Shown: in pieces, positions 9,253 to 18,979 of the stretch
Position numbering within the stretch: the stretch's first letter is position 1
Layout: each line of letters opens with the position of its first letter
Source: Parvibaculum sp.
GTDB taxonomy: Bacteria; Pseudomonadota; Alphaproteobacteria; Parvibaculales; Parvibaculaceae
NCBI GenBank assembly: GCA_030645235.1
Contig: JAUSMV010000005.1
Location: 62,001-126,000 of the forward strand
Length of the DNA stretch: 64,000 bases
Direction: 5' to 3'
Translations under genes and position numbers: made by a program
The notes under the pieces: generated by a model
Told to the model about the DNA's origin: nothing
The model's database searches: none
What the model saw: the letters and a program-made list of their open reading frames with translations, nothing else

Positions 9253-10268
9253 TGCCTGCGCGGGCTGCACTCTTCGGATGTGCAGGCCTGCGACTGAGCG
9301 ATGCTGAACACGCTTTTTTCTCCGACGTCGAGCCTTGGGGCTTCATTCTCTTTGGCCGCAACATCGAAGGTCCCGCGCAAGTGAAAACACTGACCGACGA
9401 GTTGCGCGGTCTGACGGGCCGCGACATTCCCATATTGATTGATCAGGAAGGCGGGCGCGTGGCGCGGTTGAAGCCGCCATTGTGGCGCGTCTATCCGGCG
9501 GCGCGGCGCTATGGCGAACTATACGCGAAATCAAAATCAGACGGGTTGGAAGCTGTGCGCCTTGCGAGCCGCTTAATCGCGGTGGAACTGCAGGCGCTGG
9601 GCATCAATGCTGATTGCCTGCCGGTGCTCGATGTGCCGGTCGAAGGGGCGCATGACGTAATCGGCGACAGAGCTTACGGCACATCGCCTGAGCCGGTCAT
9701 CGCACTCGGACGCGCGGCGGCGGAAGGCCTGATGGAGGGCGGTGTGTTGCCCATCATCAAACATATGCCAGGGCACGGCCGCGCGGGCGTCGACAGTCAT
9801 TTGCACCTGCCTGTGGTCTCGACCGATGTTACGACACTAACCGCGACCGACTTCGCGCCGTTTCAGGCGCTGGCCGATATGCCGATGGCGATGACAGCAC
9901 ACGTTGTCTATGCGGGCATCGACAGTGACGCACCCGCCACGACCTCGCGCAAAGTCATTGCCGATATTGTCAGAGGCATTATCGGCTTCGATGGATTGCT
10001 CATGTCCGACGATCTGTCGATGCAGGCGCTCAAAGGCACGCTCGGCGAGCGAACGCGGGCAAGCCTTAAGGCAGGTTGCGACGTGGTTCTCCATTGCAAC
10101 GGCAAGATGGAGGAGATGGAAGCGGTCGCCGCAGAAACACCGGTTCTGGCAGGAGACGCGCTGCGCCGCGCGGGCGATGCGCTGGACCGTCTGGCCTTGC
10201 CGCAGGATTTCGACGAAAGGGCGGCTTTGGCCCGTTTTCAGACCCTCATGCACCCTTTCATCTGTTGA
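9252..10268 (+). CDS. nagZ: Beta-N-acetylhexosaminidase, peptidoglycan recycling
   Basis: GH3 cytoplasmic enzyme that removes N-acetylglucosamine from anhydromuropeptides taken up during cell wall turnover. The 338 residues include GFILFGRNI, LIDQEGGRVARL, the general acid/base loop KHMPGHGRAGVDSH near residue 171, and LMSDDLSMQAL near residue 251, which carries the catalytic aspartate. The short length (no second domain) fits NagZ rather than secreted GH3 glucosidases. The ATG overlaps the upstream TAA by one base. In bacteria with an AmpR/AmpC system NagZ products induce beta-lactamase; no such genes are in this window. Confidence 0.93.
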   Translation: MPARAALFGCAGLRLSDAEHAFFSDVEPWGFILFGRNIEGPAQVKTLTDELRGLTGRDIPILIDQEGGRVARLKPPLWRVYPAARRYGELYAKSKSDGLEAVRLASRLIAVELQALGINADCLPVLDVPVEGAHDVIGDRAYGTSPEPVIALGRAAAEGLMEGGVLPIIKHMPGHGRAGVDSHLHLPVVSTDVTTLTATDFAPFQALADMPMAMTAHVVYAGIDSDAPATTSRKVIADIVRGIIGFDGLLMSDDLSMQALKGTLGERTRASLKAGCDVVLHCNGKMEEMEAVAAETPVLAGDALRRAGDALDRLALPQDFDERAALARFQTLMHPFIC

Positions 10269-10318
10269 TAAACGCAAAACGGGGTACCGGACGTTTTCAC
10301 CACAAGGTATAAGGGCGG

Positions 10319-11185
10319 ATGCAAGAGACGACACCACATAACGAGGCTGATGCGCCTTCTGATGCTTTTATTGAGGGCGCGCCGCGTGGCGAGCCGGAGA
10401 GCGAAGCAGGCGAATCGCTTATTGTTGACCTCGACGGGTTTGAAGGCCCGCTTGATGTGTTGCTGACACTTGCGCGCAATCAGAAGGTCGATCTGACCCG
10501 CATCTCGATCCTTGCTCTGGCTGAACAATATCTCGAATTCATCAATCGCGCTCATAGGATGGAACTTGATCTAGCGGCCGACTATCTGGTCATGGCTGCA
10601 TGGCTCGCCTATCTCAAGTCGCGTTTGCTGCTGCCGCCACCAGATGTCGAAGAAGGCCCGAGCGGTGCAGAAATGGCCGCACGCCTCGCTTTCCAGCTGC
10701 AGCGCCTCGAAGCAATGCGCAACGCCAGCCAGACGATCTTTGCTCGTCAGCGTCTCGGTATGCACATGTTTCAGCGTGGCGCGCCGGAGGGTGTTCGTGT
10801 TGTTAAAACAAGCGAGTATCAGGGAACTCTTTATGAACTCCTGAAGTCTTATTCCGATCAACGCCTGAAAACCCATCACGTTTTTTGGGAACCCAAGCGT
10901 CTGCCGATTATGGCCATCGAACTCGCGCGCAAACGACTTGAGAGCATGCTGGGCATGATGTTTGATTGGGGCCGCATCGATGCCTATTTACCCACCGAAT
11001 ATATGTCCCCTGAGCTGCGCCGCTCTGCGCGGGCCAGCATGTTCAGTGCCGCGCTGGTTCTCGCCAAAAATGGTGAAGTTGAAATAAGACAATCAGGGGC
11101 TTACCAGCCTTTGTTCATGCGACGCACGACACAAGAAGCGCGCGATGCGCAACGCAACACTCCTGATGATAAGCCGGAAGAATGA
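10319..11185 (+). CDS. scpA: Segregation and condensation protein A (ScpA)
   Basis: Kleisin subunit of the SMC-ScpAB condensin, which bridges SMC heads and organises the chromosome. The 288-residue protein has an acidic N-terminal tail, the family signature FEGPLDVLLTLARNQKVDLTRISI, an LVMAAWLAYLKSRLLLP segment, and a C-terminal winged-helix region. It precedes scpB with a 4-base ATGA overlap, as usual. The partner smc gene is not in the window. The ATG follows GGGCGG, a reasonable ribosome site. Confidence 0.94.
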   Translation: MQETTPHNEADAPSDAFIEGAPRGEPESEAGESLIVDLDGFEGPLDVLLTLARNQKVDLTRISILALAEQYLEFINRAHRMELDLAADYLVMAAWLAYLKSRLLLPPPDVEEGPSGAEMAARLAFQLQRLEAMRNASQTIFARQRLGMHMFQRGAPEGVRVVKTSEYQGTLYELLKSYSDQRLKTHHVFWEPKRLPIMAIELARKRLESMLGMMFDWGRIDAYLPTEYMSPELRRSARASMFSAALVLAKNGEVEIRQSGAYQPLFMRRTTQEARDAQRNTPDDKPEE

Positions 11186-12027
11186 CAGAAGAAGAAGCCA
11201 TGACAACGGACGCGCCTGAAGCCGATGCTGAAATTGCCGATATGCTGGAAGCCGTTGATGGCGAAGTTATAGATGGCGAAGCGGAATCGACTGAAGAAGA
11301 TGAGGATGTTCAGGCCATTGCACCTGAACTTGAATCTAATATCGTAAGCTTTCCTGCCAATTCGGGCGACCATGAGCAGCTAATGCGCATGGCCGAAGCT
11401 CTGCTTTTCGCCGCTGCTGAACCGCTGGATCATGACACACTGGCCGCCCGCCTGCCTGCGGGCGCTGACGTCGGAGCACTGATCCAGGACCTTCAGGCGC
11501 TTTATGAAGCACGCGGTGTAAACCTTGTCTGTGTCGCCAATAAATGGATGTTCAGGACTGCGGCGGACCTGTCATTCCTCATGGAACGCAACGCCGTTGA
11601 ACAGCGCAAGTTGTCGCGTGCCGCAATGGAGACGCTCGCCATCATCGCCTATCACCAGCCGGTGACGCGCGCTGAGATTGAAGAAATCCGCGGCGTTTCT
11701 GTCTCCAAAGGCACGATCGACGTATTGATGGAAACAAGTTGGGTCCGTCTGCGGGGCCGCAAGCGCTCGCCCGGTCGTCCGGTGACTTATGGAACAACGG
11801 AGGCCTTCCTCGTGCATTTCGGGCTCGAAGCCGTGGGCGATCTACCGGGCCTTGATGATCTGAAAGCATCCGGCCTGTTGGATGGTCGCTTGCCGCCGGG
11901 ATTTGAAATCCCGATCCCGACCGAGGGCGGTGTCGAAGGCGACGGCGAGTTTGAGGACGATCCGGCTGAGGAATATGGCACCGCGATTGACCAGCATCTG
12001 GCCGGATCCGCCGACGAAACGGAATAG
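11182..12027 (+). CDS. scpB: Segregation and condensation protein B (ScpB)
   Basis: Kite subunit of SMC-ScpAB that dimerises and binds ScpA. The 281-residue protein has an acidic disordered N-terminus of about 60 residues, then two winged-helix domains with hallmark segments AMETLAIIAYHQPVTRAEIE, IRGVSVSKGTID and GRPVTYGTTEAFLVHFGL. A second acidic tail (EGDGEFEDDPAEE) ends the protein. Both long acidic tails exceed the compact ScpB core, which is common in Alphaproteobacteria. It overlaps scpA by four bases, so translational coupling is likely. Confidence 0.93.
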   Translation: MTEEEAMTTDAPEADAEIADMLEAVDGEVIDGEAESTEEDEDVQAIAPELESNIVSFPANSGDHEQLMRMAEALLFAAAEPLDHDTLAARLPAGADVGALIQDLQALYEARGVNLVCVANKWMFRTAADLSFLMERNAVEQRKLSRAAMETLAIIAYHQPVTRAEIEEIRGVSVSKGTIDVLMETSWVRLRGRKRSPGRPVTYGTTEAFLVHFGLEAVGDLPGLDDLKASGLLDGRLPPGFEIPIPTEGGVEGDGEFEDDPAEEYGTAIDQHLAGSADETE

Positions 12028-12102
12028 ACATGGTCGGCCAAACCATTGTTTTGGTTCAGCCTCTCGAAAACCGGAACAAAACACACTACATGTAGGCTAG
12101 AC

Positions 12103-12130
12103 TTGCCGCACTAGAACCGGCGAATAAAGT
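12103..12130 (+). promoter_or_regulatory. Possible sigma-70-type promoter before tatA
   Basis: TTGCCG and TAAAGT are separated by 16 bases and lie 28 bases upstream of the tatA ATG, within the 130-base gap after scpB. The match to consensus is moderate, so this is a candidate only. It would allow tatABC to be transcribed apart from scpAB. Confidence 0.3.
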
Positions 12131-12157
12131 TGGCTTTGTCTTTTAGGGGTACCTGAA

Positions 12158-12391
12158 ATGGGAATCGGTCTGCCGCATCTGTTACTCTTGCTCGTGGTCG
12201 TCATTCTGCTTTTTGGACGGGGTAAGATTTCCGATCTCATGGGCGACGTGGCCAAGGGCATCAACAGTTTCAAAAAGGGGCTCGCGGACGGTGATGCGCC
12301 GAAATCCCCGACCGACGCCAAAATCATCGACGGCGTCGCGACGCACGAACCAACGGCCACTGAAACCAAAGACAAGTCTGCAAATGGCTAA
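12158..12391 (+). CDS. tatA: Twin-arginine translocase subunit TatA
   Basis: Pore-forming subunit of the Tat system, which exports folded proteins across the inner membrane. The 77-residue protein has a short N-terminal transmembrane helix ([12 protein letters not shown]), the hinge [17 protein letters not shown] forming the start of the amphipathic helix with the conserved Phe-Gly, and a polar tail. TatB is the alternative family member, but TatB follows separately downstream. A Tat substrate (PhoD) is encoded in the same window. It is first of tatA-tatB-tatC. Confidence 0.95.
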   Translation: MGIGLPHLLLLLVVVILLFGRGKISDLMGDVAKGINSFKKGLADGDAPKSPTDAKIIDGVATHEPTATETKDKSANG

Positions 12392-12459
12392 GCCTTAACA
12401 CCCCTGTTTGGCCCGCCTCGCATCCTGGGTCGGGCTGACCCCTTTTCGGGAATGTACCG

Positions 12460-12798
12460 ATGTTCGATTTGGCCTGGTCAGAACTGCTGCTCGTGGCGGT
12501 GCTTGCCATTGTTTTTGTCGGGCCGAAAGACTTGCCGAAACTGATGCGCTCAGCCGGACAATTCGCCGCCAAGATGCGCGCAATGGCCCGCGAGTTCCAA
12601 ACCGCCTTTGACGATATTGCCCGCGAAAGTGAACTCGACGAATTGCGCAAGCAGGTCGCCGAATTGCGCGACGGCGCAATGAAACCGTTAACTGATGTGG
12701 AACAGTCAATCCGGCAGGCGGCAATCACCGCGCCCGATCCGATCGTTGAGCCTGCGGACTCTGAGCAAACTGTGCCTGCCGAAAGCGGCAAGCCATGA
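12460..12798 (+). CDS. tatB: Twin-arginine translocase subunit TatB
   Basis: Receptor-complex subunit that binds Tat signal peptides together with TatC. The 112-residue protein has an N-terminal MFDLAWSELLLVAVLAIVF helix with the Glu typical of TatB, then VGPKDLPKLMRSAGQF and a long amphipathic/charged region (FQTAFDDIARESELDELRKQ), longer than TatA. The C-terminus is Pro/Glu-rich and disordered. It overlaps tatC by an ATGA. Confidence 0.95.
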   Translation: MFDLAWSELLLVAVLAIVFVGPKDLPKLMRSAGQFAAKMRAMAREFQTAFDDIARESELDELRKQVAELRDGAMKPLTDVEQSIRQAAITAPDPIVEPADSEQTVPAESGKP

Positions 12799-13598
12799 AC
12801 GAGCAAATCAAACAATCGATTGAGGATGAGATCGACGCGACGCGCGCGCCCCTGCTTGATCATCTGATCGAACTGCGCTCGCGCCTCATCAAAGCGATGA
12901 TCGCGATCACCATATGCTTTGTGATTTGTTTTTCCTTTGCCACTGAAATTTTCAACATCCTACTGCGGCCTTATGAAATGTCGGTCGGCGTCGGTGCCGC
13001 CAAGCTCATTTACACAGCGCCGCAGGAATACTTCTTCACGGAAATGAAACTCGCCATGTTCGGCGCGGTCTTTCTGGCCTTCCCGATCATCGCTGTACAG
13101 ATCTACATGTTTGTGGCCCCCGGCCTCTATAAAAGCGAGCGCGGGGCGTTTTTGCCTTACCTCATCGCAACGCCGGTTTTGTTTCTGATCGGGGCGGCAC
13201 TCGTATATTTCGGTATTATGCCGCTCGCCTTGCATTATTTCTCATCGATGCAGCAACTGGGCGGCGACGGCAAAGCGACCATCGAGTTGCTGCCGCGCGT
13301 CAGTGAATATCTCGGTTTCATTATGAGCCTGATCATGGCCTTCGGAATTTGTTTCCAACTGCCCGTGATCCTGACGCTCCTCGCCAAAATCGGCATTGTA
13401 AATGCCGATATGCTGCGCAAGGGGCGGCGCTACGCCATCGTTGTCGTATCAGCGGCGGCCGCTGTTCTGACACCGCCCGATATTCTCAGCATGATCAGCC
13501 TCGCTGTACCGACTTACATGCTTTATGAGATTGCGATTTTTGCTGTGGTGTTTGTAACACGCGGGCAGACGAAGGACGAGACGGCCAAGGCGGAGTAG
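12795..13598 (+). CDS. tatC: Twin-arginine translocase subunit TatC
   Basis: Polytopic receptor of the Tat export system that recognises the twin-arginine motif. The 267 residues predict six transmembrane helices. Conserved features include the cytoplasmic N-terminal [12 protein letters not shown] and the first periplasmic loop, [23 protein letters not shown], with the conserved Glu. A periplasmic FPxxxxQ-type segment and a late [16 protein letters not shown] segment are also visible. It overlaps the end of tatB, giving a tatABC operon. Confidence 0.97.
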   Translation: MNEQIKQSIEDEIDATRAPLLDHLIELRSRLIKAMIAITICFVICFSFATEIFNILLRPYEMSVGVGAAKLIYTAPQEYFFTEMKLAMFGAVFLAFPIIAVQIYMFVAPGLYKSERGAFLPYLIATPVLFLIGAALVYFGIMPLALHYFSSMQQLGGDGKATIELLPRVSEYLGFIMSLIMAFGICFQLPVILTLLAKIGIVNADMLRKGRRYAIVVVSAAAAVLTPPDILSMISLAVPTYMLYEIAIFAVVFVTRGQTKDETAKAE

Positions 13599-13681
13599 GG
13601 ATCTGCCCTATTTCTGGACGCTTCCACCCCTTTACGCGTATACAGAAGTCGCCCGCAAATCACCTTGCCACGACGGACTCC

Positions 13682-14986
13682 ATGCACGACATCAAGATCA
13701 TCCGCGACGACCCCGAAGCCTTTGACAAGGGGCTCGCCAAGCGCGGGTTGCCGCCGCAATCAGTACGCCTTATTGAGCTCGATGAGCGCCGCCGTGCGGT
13801 CATAACCTCGGTGCAGGACATTCAGCAGAAGCGCAACGACGCCTCGAAGCAAATTGGTGCTGCCAAGGCGAAGAAAGACGATGCGCTGGCGCAAAAGCTG
13901 ATGGATGAAGTGGCCGCGCTCAAAGGCGCACTCACGCGGGGCGAAGATGATGAGCGGCGTCTGACGGCGGAGCTCGACACAGAGCTTGCCGCAATCCCCA
14001 ACATTCCGTTTGAAGACACACCTGTCGGCAAGGACGAACACGGCAACGTGGTGCGGCACATCATCGGCAGCCCGCGCGCGATGAACTTCGCGCCGAAAGA
14101 ACATTTCGATCTCGGCGAAGGCGTTGGTCAGATGGACTTTGAAGCTGCCGCGAAACTGTCCGGTTCGCGCTTTGTTGTATTGAAAGGCCAACTCGCGCGG
14201 CTTGAACGCGCGATTGCGAGTTTCATGCTCGATCTGCATACCGGCACGCATGGCTACGAAGAAGTGTCGCCGCCGCTGCTCGTCAAAGACCACACGATGT
14301 TTGGCACGGCGCAGCTGCCAAAATTCGCCGACGATCAGTTCGCCGTTTACAAAGGCGGCTCGACCGACGAGCAGGATAAGTTCTGGCTGATACCGACAGC
14401 CGAAGTGTCGCTCACCAATCTGGTGCGCGAGAGCATTCTCTCGGAAGAAGAATTGCCCAAACGCTACACGGCCTACACGCCCTGCTTCCGCGCCGAAGCG
14501 GGATCGGCCGGCCGCGATACGCGCGGTCTCATTCGCATGCATCAGTTCCCCAAGGTCGAACTTGTCTCCATCACGACGCCGGAAGCAGCGATTGAAGAGC
14601 ACGAGCGGATGCTCGCTTGCGCCGAAGAGGTGCTGAAGAAGCTCGATCTGCATTATCGCGTGATGACGCTTTGCACCGGCGATATGGGTTTCTCCGCGCG
14701 CCGCACCTATGACATTGAAGTCTGGTTGTCAGGTCAAAATGCGTTCCGTGAAATCTCGTCCTGCTCAGTCTGCGGCGACTTTCAGGCGCGGCGAATGCAG
14801 GCGCGCTACAAGCCTGCGGGCGCGAAGAACACGCGCTTTGTGCATACGCTTAACGGCTCGGCGCTGGCGGTGGGCCGCACCATGGTCGCTATTCTCGAAA
14901 CCTATCAGCAGGCTGATGGTACCATTAGCGTGCCTGACGCATTGAAGCCTTATATGGGCGGACTGGATACAATCTCAAATGGCTAA
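13682..14986 (+). CDS. serS: Seryl-tRNA synthetase
   Basis: Class II synthetase that charges tRNA-Ser (and tRNA-Sec where present). The 434-residue protein has the N-terminal antiparallel coiled coil that grips the long variable arm (about residues 30-105, charged and Ala/Lys-rich). The class II core follows, with motif 2 in [27 protein letters not shown] and a motif 3-like [19 protein letters not shown]. Length and motifs are normal. The last 8 bases overlap surE. Confidence 0.97.
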   Translation: MHDIKIIRDDPEAFDKGLAKRGLPPQSVRLIELDERRRAVITSVQDIQQKRNDASKQIGAAKAKKDDALAQKLMDEVAALKGALTRGEDDERRLTAELDTELAAIPNIPFEDTPVGKDEHGNVVRHIIGSPRAMNFAPKEHFDLGEGVGQMDFEAAAKLSGSRFVVLKGQLARLERAIASFMLDLHTGTHGYEEVSPPLLVKDHTMFGTAQLPKFADDQFAVYKGGSTDEQDKFWLIPTAEVSLTNLVRESILSEEELPKRYTAYTPCFRAEAGSAGRDTRGLIRMHQFPKVELVSITTPEAAIEEHERMLACAEEVLKKLDLHYRVMTLCTGDMGFSARRTYDIEVWLSGQNAFREISSCSVCGDFQARRMQARYKPAGAKNTRFVHTLNGSALAVGRTMVAILETYQQADGTISVPDALKPYMGGLDTISNG

Positions 14987-15788
14987 ATTACCGGCCAAAA
15001 AATCAATTAAAAAGCTCCCGTTGCGTATTCTCGTTACCAACGATGATGGTATTCATGCGCCGGGATTGGCAGCCCTTATCCGCATCGCCCGGAAGCTTTC
15101 GAGCGACGTATGGGTTGTGGCACCGGAAGAAGAACATAGTGGTGCCGGGCATTCACTGTCGCTGGCAGAGCCCGTACGCCTTCGTAAGATCGGCCCGAAG
15201 AAATATGCCGTTAAAGGTACGCCGACAGACTGTGTGCTGATGGCAATCCGGCATGTCATGACGGAACGGAAACCCGACCTCGTGCTGTCAGGGATCAATC
15301 GCGGACAGAACATTGCCGACGACGTAACGTATTCAGGTACGATTGCTGCCGCTATGGAAGGCACACAACTTGGTGTGCCGTCGATTGCGCTCAGTCAGGC
15401 TTTTGGGTTTTCGGAGAGCAAGAAAGTGAAATGGGCAACGGGGGAACATTATGCACCCGCCATTTTGAAGAAGCTCATCAAGGCCGGTTGGCCGCAGGAT
15501 GTGCTCATCAATATCAATTTCCCTGATGTCAACGTCGATGCCGTCAAAGGCGTGCTGGTGACAGCACAAGGCAAGCGCGATCAATCGCTGGTGCGGGTTG
15601 AAGAGCGTATCGACGCGCGCGAAAAGCCCTATTACTGGTTCGGCTTTGAACGTATTGCGAGCAATCCACCGGAAGGCACCGATATTCGTGCGATCTATGA
15701 CGGCTATATTTCGGTCAGCCCGTTGCATATGAACCTCACGCATACACGCACGCGCGCCGCGCTAGTAACGGCTTTGGGCAAGGCGTGA
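14979..15788 (+). CDS. surE: 5'/3'-nucleotidase SurE
   Basis: Metal-dependent phosphatase acting on nucleoside monophosphates and other phosphoesters; a stationary-phase survival protein often found with pcm, as here. The hallmark [15 protein letters not shown] carries the two metal-binding aspartates, with later S(S/G)GxGxS-like [10 protein letters not shown] and [25 protein letters not shown]. The chosen ATG overlaps serS and adds a basic 14-residue leader ([14 protein letters not shown]) before the usual N-terminus. A TTG at 15021 would give the canonical MRILV start, so the true start is uncertain. Confidence 0.93.
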   Translation: MAKLPAKKSIKKLPLRILVTNDDGIHAPGLAALIRIARKLSSDVWVVAPEEEHSGAGHSLSLAEPVRLRKIGPKKYAVKGTPTDCVLMAIRHVMTERKPDLVLSGINRGQNIADDVTYSGTIAAAMEGTQLGVPSIALSQAFGFSESKKVKWATGEHYAPAILKKLIKAGWPQDVLININFPDVNVDAVKGVLVTAQGKRDQSLVRVEERIDAREKPYYWFGFERIASNPPEGTDIRAIYDGYISVSPLHMNLTHTRTRAALVTALGKA

Positions 15789-15795
15789 CAATGTG

Positions 15796-16503
15796 ATGAA
15801 CGGCGGACCGCCTGATTTTGACGATGATGCAGAAGGCACAGATGGCGCGCCGCTCAATGCGATTGAGCAAGGCAAGATTGAGCTTGTCATGTCATTGCGT
15901 CGTCAGGGTATTCGCGACAAGCGTGTGTTGAATGCGGTTGAGCGCATTCCGCGCGAACTATTCATCAACGCATCATTTCGCAAACAGGCTTACGAAGACC
16001 ACGCGCTGCCCATCGAATGCGGACAGACGATCAGTCAACCTTTTGTTGTGGCCTATATGACCGAGCAATTGCAGGTCGGCGACCGCATGAAGGTACTGGA
16101 GGTGGGCACGGGTTCCGGCTATCAGGCCGCCGTTCTGTCGAAACTCTGTCGCCGCGTCTATACGATTGAGCGATACCGCACGCTGCTGCGCGATGCGGTA
16201 AAACGGTTTGACGATTTGGGTTTACATAATATCACCACGAAAGTGGGCGACGGCGCGGAAGGCTGGATAGAACAGGCACCGTTTGATCGAATCATCGTGA
16301 CGGCCGCAGCGTCTTCGGTGCCGCAAAAGCTTGTCGAACAACTCAAACCTGGCGGAATTATGATTATTCCGGTCGGGATTGCGGGCGGGCGCGGCGACCA
16401 ACATCTTGTCCGGATCGAACGAACAGGGGAAGGTGTTAAGCGTGAGGAGCTTATGCCGGTGCGATTCGTGCCTCTGGTTGAAGGCGTGGCGAAAGAATCC
16501 TGA
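15796..16503 (+). CDS. pcm: Protein-L-isoaspartate O-methyltransferase
   Basis: Repair enzyme that methylates isoaspartyl residues in aged proteins using SAM. The 235-residue protein has the family signatures ALPIECGQTISQP and the SAM-binding VLEVGTGSGYQAAVLS, then VYTIERYRTL and later GGIMIIPVG. It sits directly after surE, the classical survival gene pair. The ATG is preferred over a GTG immediately upstream; a further ATG at 15791 is out of frame and stops at once. The stop overlaps the next gene by one base. Confidence 0.95.
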   Translation: MNGGPPDFDDDAEGTDGAPLNAIEQGKIELVMSLRRQGIRDKRVLNAVERIPRELFINASFRKQAYEDHALPIECGQTISQPFVVAYMTEQLQVGDRMKVLEVGTGSGYQAAVLSKLCRRVYTIERYRTLLRDAVKRFDDLGLHNITTKVGDGAEGWIEQAPFDRIIVTAAASSVPQKLVEQLKPGGIMIIPVGIAGGRGDQHLVRIERTGEGVKREELMPVRFVPLVEGVAKES

Positions 16504-17543
16504 TGGGGTTGCTGTTGAATAGCAAAGTGCGGAGACCGGTCTGCAATGTGAGGCAGATAACGGGTCTCGTGCTGATTTGCCTCGTGCTGGCAGGTTGCGC
16601 CACCCGTTCCGACAATTGGTGGGACGAGAACGGCGCGGCGCGCTCTGGCGATGGTCGCTATGTCGAGGGCACTCCTTTACCGCCGCCCAACCGTTATGGC
16701 TCGTCATCCGGCAGCGGTGGCACCTATATCGTGAAAAAGGGCGAGACGCTTTATCAGGTCTCACGCGAACAGAATGTGCCGATCCGCTCTCTGATCGACG
16801 CGAACAATCTCAACGCGCCATATGATCTGCGCGCCGGACAGAGGCTGAAAATCCCGTCCGCGCGCTATCATGTCGTGGTGCCGGGCGACACGGTCTATTC
16901 GATTTCACGGACCTATGGCGTCGATATGTCAACGCTGACAACCACCAATCACATCCCGCAGCCCTACACGATCAAAGTCGGCCAGCGTTTACAATTGCCG
17001 TCCAAGGTCAATAATCAGGTGGCGGCGGCTGTCGATGAACAAAGCCAGTCGCGACCGTCCGGCGTACCTATAAGGCGTCCGGACAGTGAGTACACGTCCT
17101 CCGCCGCGCGGCCTACGGCAGCATCGGGGGGCAACAAAGCGCCGTTGCCCGCGCCGCCTGTACCTGCAGGCGATTTCATCTGGCCCGTGCAAGGCAAGAT
17201 TCTTTCAGCCTATGGCGCGAAAGAAGGCGGCACGCATAATGACGGCATCAACATAGCGGTGCCTGCGGGCGCGCCGGTTAAGGCCTCACAAAACGGTGTG
17301 GTCGCCTATGCAGGCAATGAACTTAAAGGCTATGGCAACCTGCTGCTGGTCCGCCACGCGAACGGCTGGATGACGGCTTATGCGCATAACAGCAAGTTAC
17401 TGGTGAAGCGTGGCGATACGGTGAAACGCGGCCAGACGATTTCACAGGCTGGCAGCACGGGCAGCGTAACGAGCCCTCAGGTACATTTTGAAGTGCGCAA
17501 AGGCGCAAAGGCCGTTGATCCGCGTTCAGTGATAGGTAGCTGA
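16503..17543 (+). CDS. LysM/LytM (M23) lipoprotein, DipM/NlpD-like division factor
   Basis: Probable lipoprotein: N-terminal hydrophobic helix ends in the lipobox LAGC (about residues 30-33). Two LysM peptidoglycan-binding domains follow (about 76-120 and 121-166), then a Pro/Ala-rich linker and a C-terminal M23 LytM domain (about 220-340). In that domain the first zinc motif reads HNDGIN: His245 is kept, but Asn250 replaces the usual Asp ligand. The second motif QVHFE (His328) is kept. Degenerate LytM factors of this kind activate amidases at the division site rather than cutting wall themselves, so a DipM/NlpD-like role is inferred. It ends the argS-to-LytM run, next to the convergent DUF815 gene. 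Confidence 0.88.
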   Translation: MGLLLNSKVRRPVCNVRQITGLVLICLVLAGCATRSDNWWDENGAARSGDGRYVEGTPLPPPNRYGSSSGSGGTYIVKKGETLYQVSREQNVPIRSLIDANNLNAPYDLRAGQRLKIPSARYHVVVPGDTVYSISRTYGVDMSTLTTTNHIPQPYTIKVGQRLQLPSKVNNQVAAAVDEQSQSRPSGVPIRRPDSEYTSSAARPTAASGGNKAPLPAPPVPAGDFIWPVQGKILSAYGAKEGGTHNDGINIAVPAGAPVKASQNGVVAYAGNELKGYGNLLLVRHANGWMTAYAHNSKLLVKRGDTVKRGQTISQAGSTGSVTSPQVHFEVRKGAKAVDPRSVIGS

Positions 17544-18398
17544 TCAGAGCTTCTGCCCAAGACGTCCTGCCAAATCCTGAATGAATTGCCACGCGACACG
17601 ACCCGAACGCGAGCCGCGCGTGGCCGACCATTCGATAGCTCCCGCATGCAACTCGTCTTTAGACGCCTTCAGACCGAAATGCGCGGCATAGGCTTCGACC
17701 ATCTCAAGATAGTCGCTCTGGCTACAATTGTGAAAACCGAGCCAAAGACCAAAACGGTCTGACAACGAGACCTTTTCCTCAACCGCTTCAGCCGGATTGA
17801 TCGCCGTGGAGCGCTCGTTTTCAATCATGTCCCGCGGCATCAAATGACGGCGGTTCGATGTGGCGTAGAACAGCACATTGGCGGGGCGGCCTTCGATGCC
17901 GCCGTCGAGCACGGCTTTGAGCGATTTGTAGCTTGTGTCGTCATGGTCGAATGACAGGTCATCGCAGAAAATCAGCACCCTCTCGGAGCGGCCCCGAAGC
18001 TGGGCCATGAGATGCGGCAGGCTCTCAATATCCTCGCGGTGGATTTCAATAAGGATGAGACTGTGCGGCTTGGCTTGATTTATCGACGCATGGGCGGCTT
18101 TGACGAGTGAGCTTTTGCCCATGCCGCGCGCGCCCCAAAGGAGCGCATTATTGGCAGGAAGGCCTTCGGCAAAACGGCGCGTATTGTCCAGCAGCAGGTC
18201 CCGGACATGATCGACGCCCTTCAGGAGCGTGAGATCCACCCGTGAGACATCGCTGACCGGATCAAGCGCATTGCGACCCGCATTCCAGGTGAAAGCGTCA
18301 GCGGCCTCCAGACTGGCCGCTTGCACGGCGGGCGGCGCAAGGCGTTCCAGCGCATCGGCAATGCGGGCGAGTAGGGGCGCGAGCTGATCTTGTGCCAT
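17544..18398 (-). CDS. DUF815 family AAA-type ATPase
   Basis: Cytoplasmic ATPase of the DUF815 family with the Walker A loop GARGMGKSS, a Walker B-like VLIFCDDLSF, and an ATSNRRHLMPRDM sensor-type segment; function unknown. The start chosen (MAQDQLAPLL) has an upstream GAAG-type site; an in-frame ATG 39 bases upstream is possible. It converges on the LysM/LytM gene with abutting stops. In many Alphaproteobacteria a DUF815 gene lies by the sec cluster, matching the yajC-secD-secF genes that follow divergently. No partner is visible. Confidence 0.85.
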   Translation of the reverse strand: MAQDQLAPLLARIADALERLAPPAVQAASLEAADAFTWNAGRNALDPVSDVSRVDLTLLKGVDHVRDLLLDNTRRFAEGLPANNALLWGARGMGKSSLVKAAHASINQAKPHSLILIEIHREDIESLPHLMAQLRGRSERVLIFCDDLSFDHDDTSYKSLKAVLDGGIEGRPANVLFYATSNRRHLMPRDMIENERSTAINPAEAVEEKVSLSDRFGLWLGFHNCSQSDYLEMVEAYAAHFGLKASKDELHAGAIEWSATRGSRSGRVAWQFIQDLAGRLGQKL

Positions 18399-18523
18399 AA
18401 GAAAGGACTTCACCGGTTGGAATCCAAGAGCGAACATGGCGGACCCTAGCACCGGACTCACCCCGAAGAAAACTCCCTAAAACCCAAGGGTTAAGCCTGT
18501 TTAGCTAATGCGTCATGGTCAGT

Positions 18524-18551
18524 TTGCAAATCGCCCTATGATCTTTATAGT
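18524..18551 (+). promoter_or_regulatory. Candidate sigma-70-type promoter for yajC-secD-secF
   Basis: TTGCAA and TATAGT are separated by 16 bases, about 65 bases upstream of the yajC start, in the gap between the divergent DUF815 gene and yajC. The -10 element matches well and the -35 moderately. A promoter at this divergent junction is expected. Confidence 0.45.
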
Positions 18552-18615
18552 CCCGCCGGAATATGACTGCGCACCTAAGCCCCTGGAGGCTCACGTGCGG
18601 TAACCGGAGAGACCT

Positions 18616-18939
18616 ATGTTTGGTGGCACTGGCGGCGGTAGCAGCGACTTTCTGATCTCGCTGTTTCCCTTTATCGCGCTGTTCGCGATTATGTATTTCC
18701 TTGTATTGCGGCCCCAGCAGCGTCGCCTGAAAGAACACCAGAACATGATCGCCAATGTGCGTCGTGGCGATGTTGTGGTCACGTCGGGCGGCATTGTTGG
18801 CAAAGTCAGCAAGGTTGAAGATACCGAAGTGCAGGTTGAGATTGCCGAAGGCGTCAAAATCCGCGTTATCAAGAGCACGCTGACCGAAGTGCGCTCCAAA
18901 TCAGAGCCGGTACCGGCCAACGCGAACACGCCGTCCTGA
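18616..18939 (+). CDS. yajC: Sec translocon accessory protein YajC
   Basis: Small inner-membrane subunit that associates with SecDF. The 107-residue protein has a Gly-rich N-terminus, one transmembrane helix (about 13-34, with FLVLRPQQRR at its end), and a soluble domain with VRRGDVVVTSGGIVGKV. All are standard for YajC. It opens the yajC-secD-secF operon, 40 bases before secD. Confidence 0.95.
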   Translation: MFGGTGGGSSDFLISLFPFIALFAIMYFLVLRPQQRRLKEHQNMIANVRRGDVVVTSGGIVGKVSKVEDTEVQVEIAEGVKIRVIKSTLTEVRSKSEPVPANANTPS

Positions 18940-18979
18940 GCCATTATTAGCTCGGATCGCCCGGGGGAAATGAGCCGAT

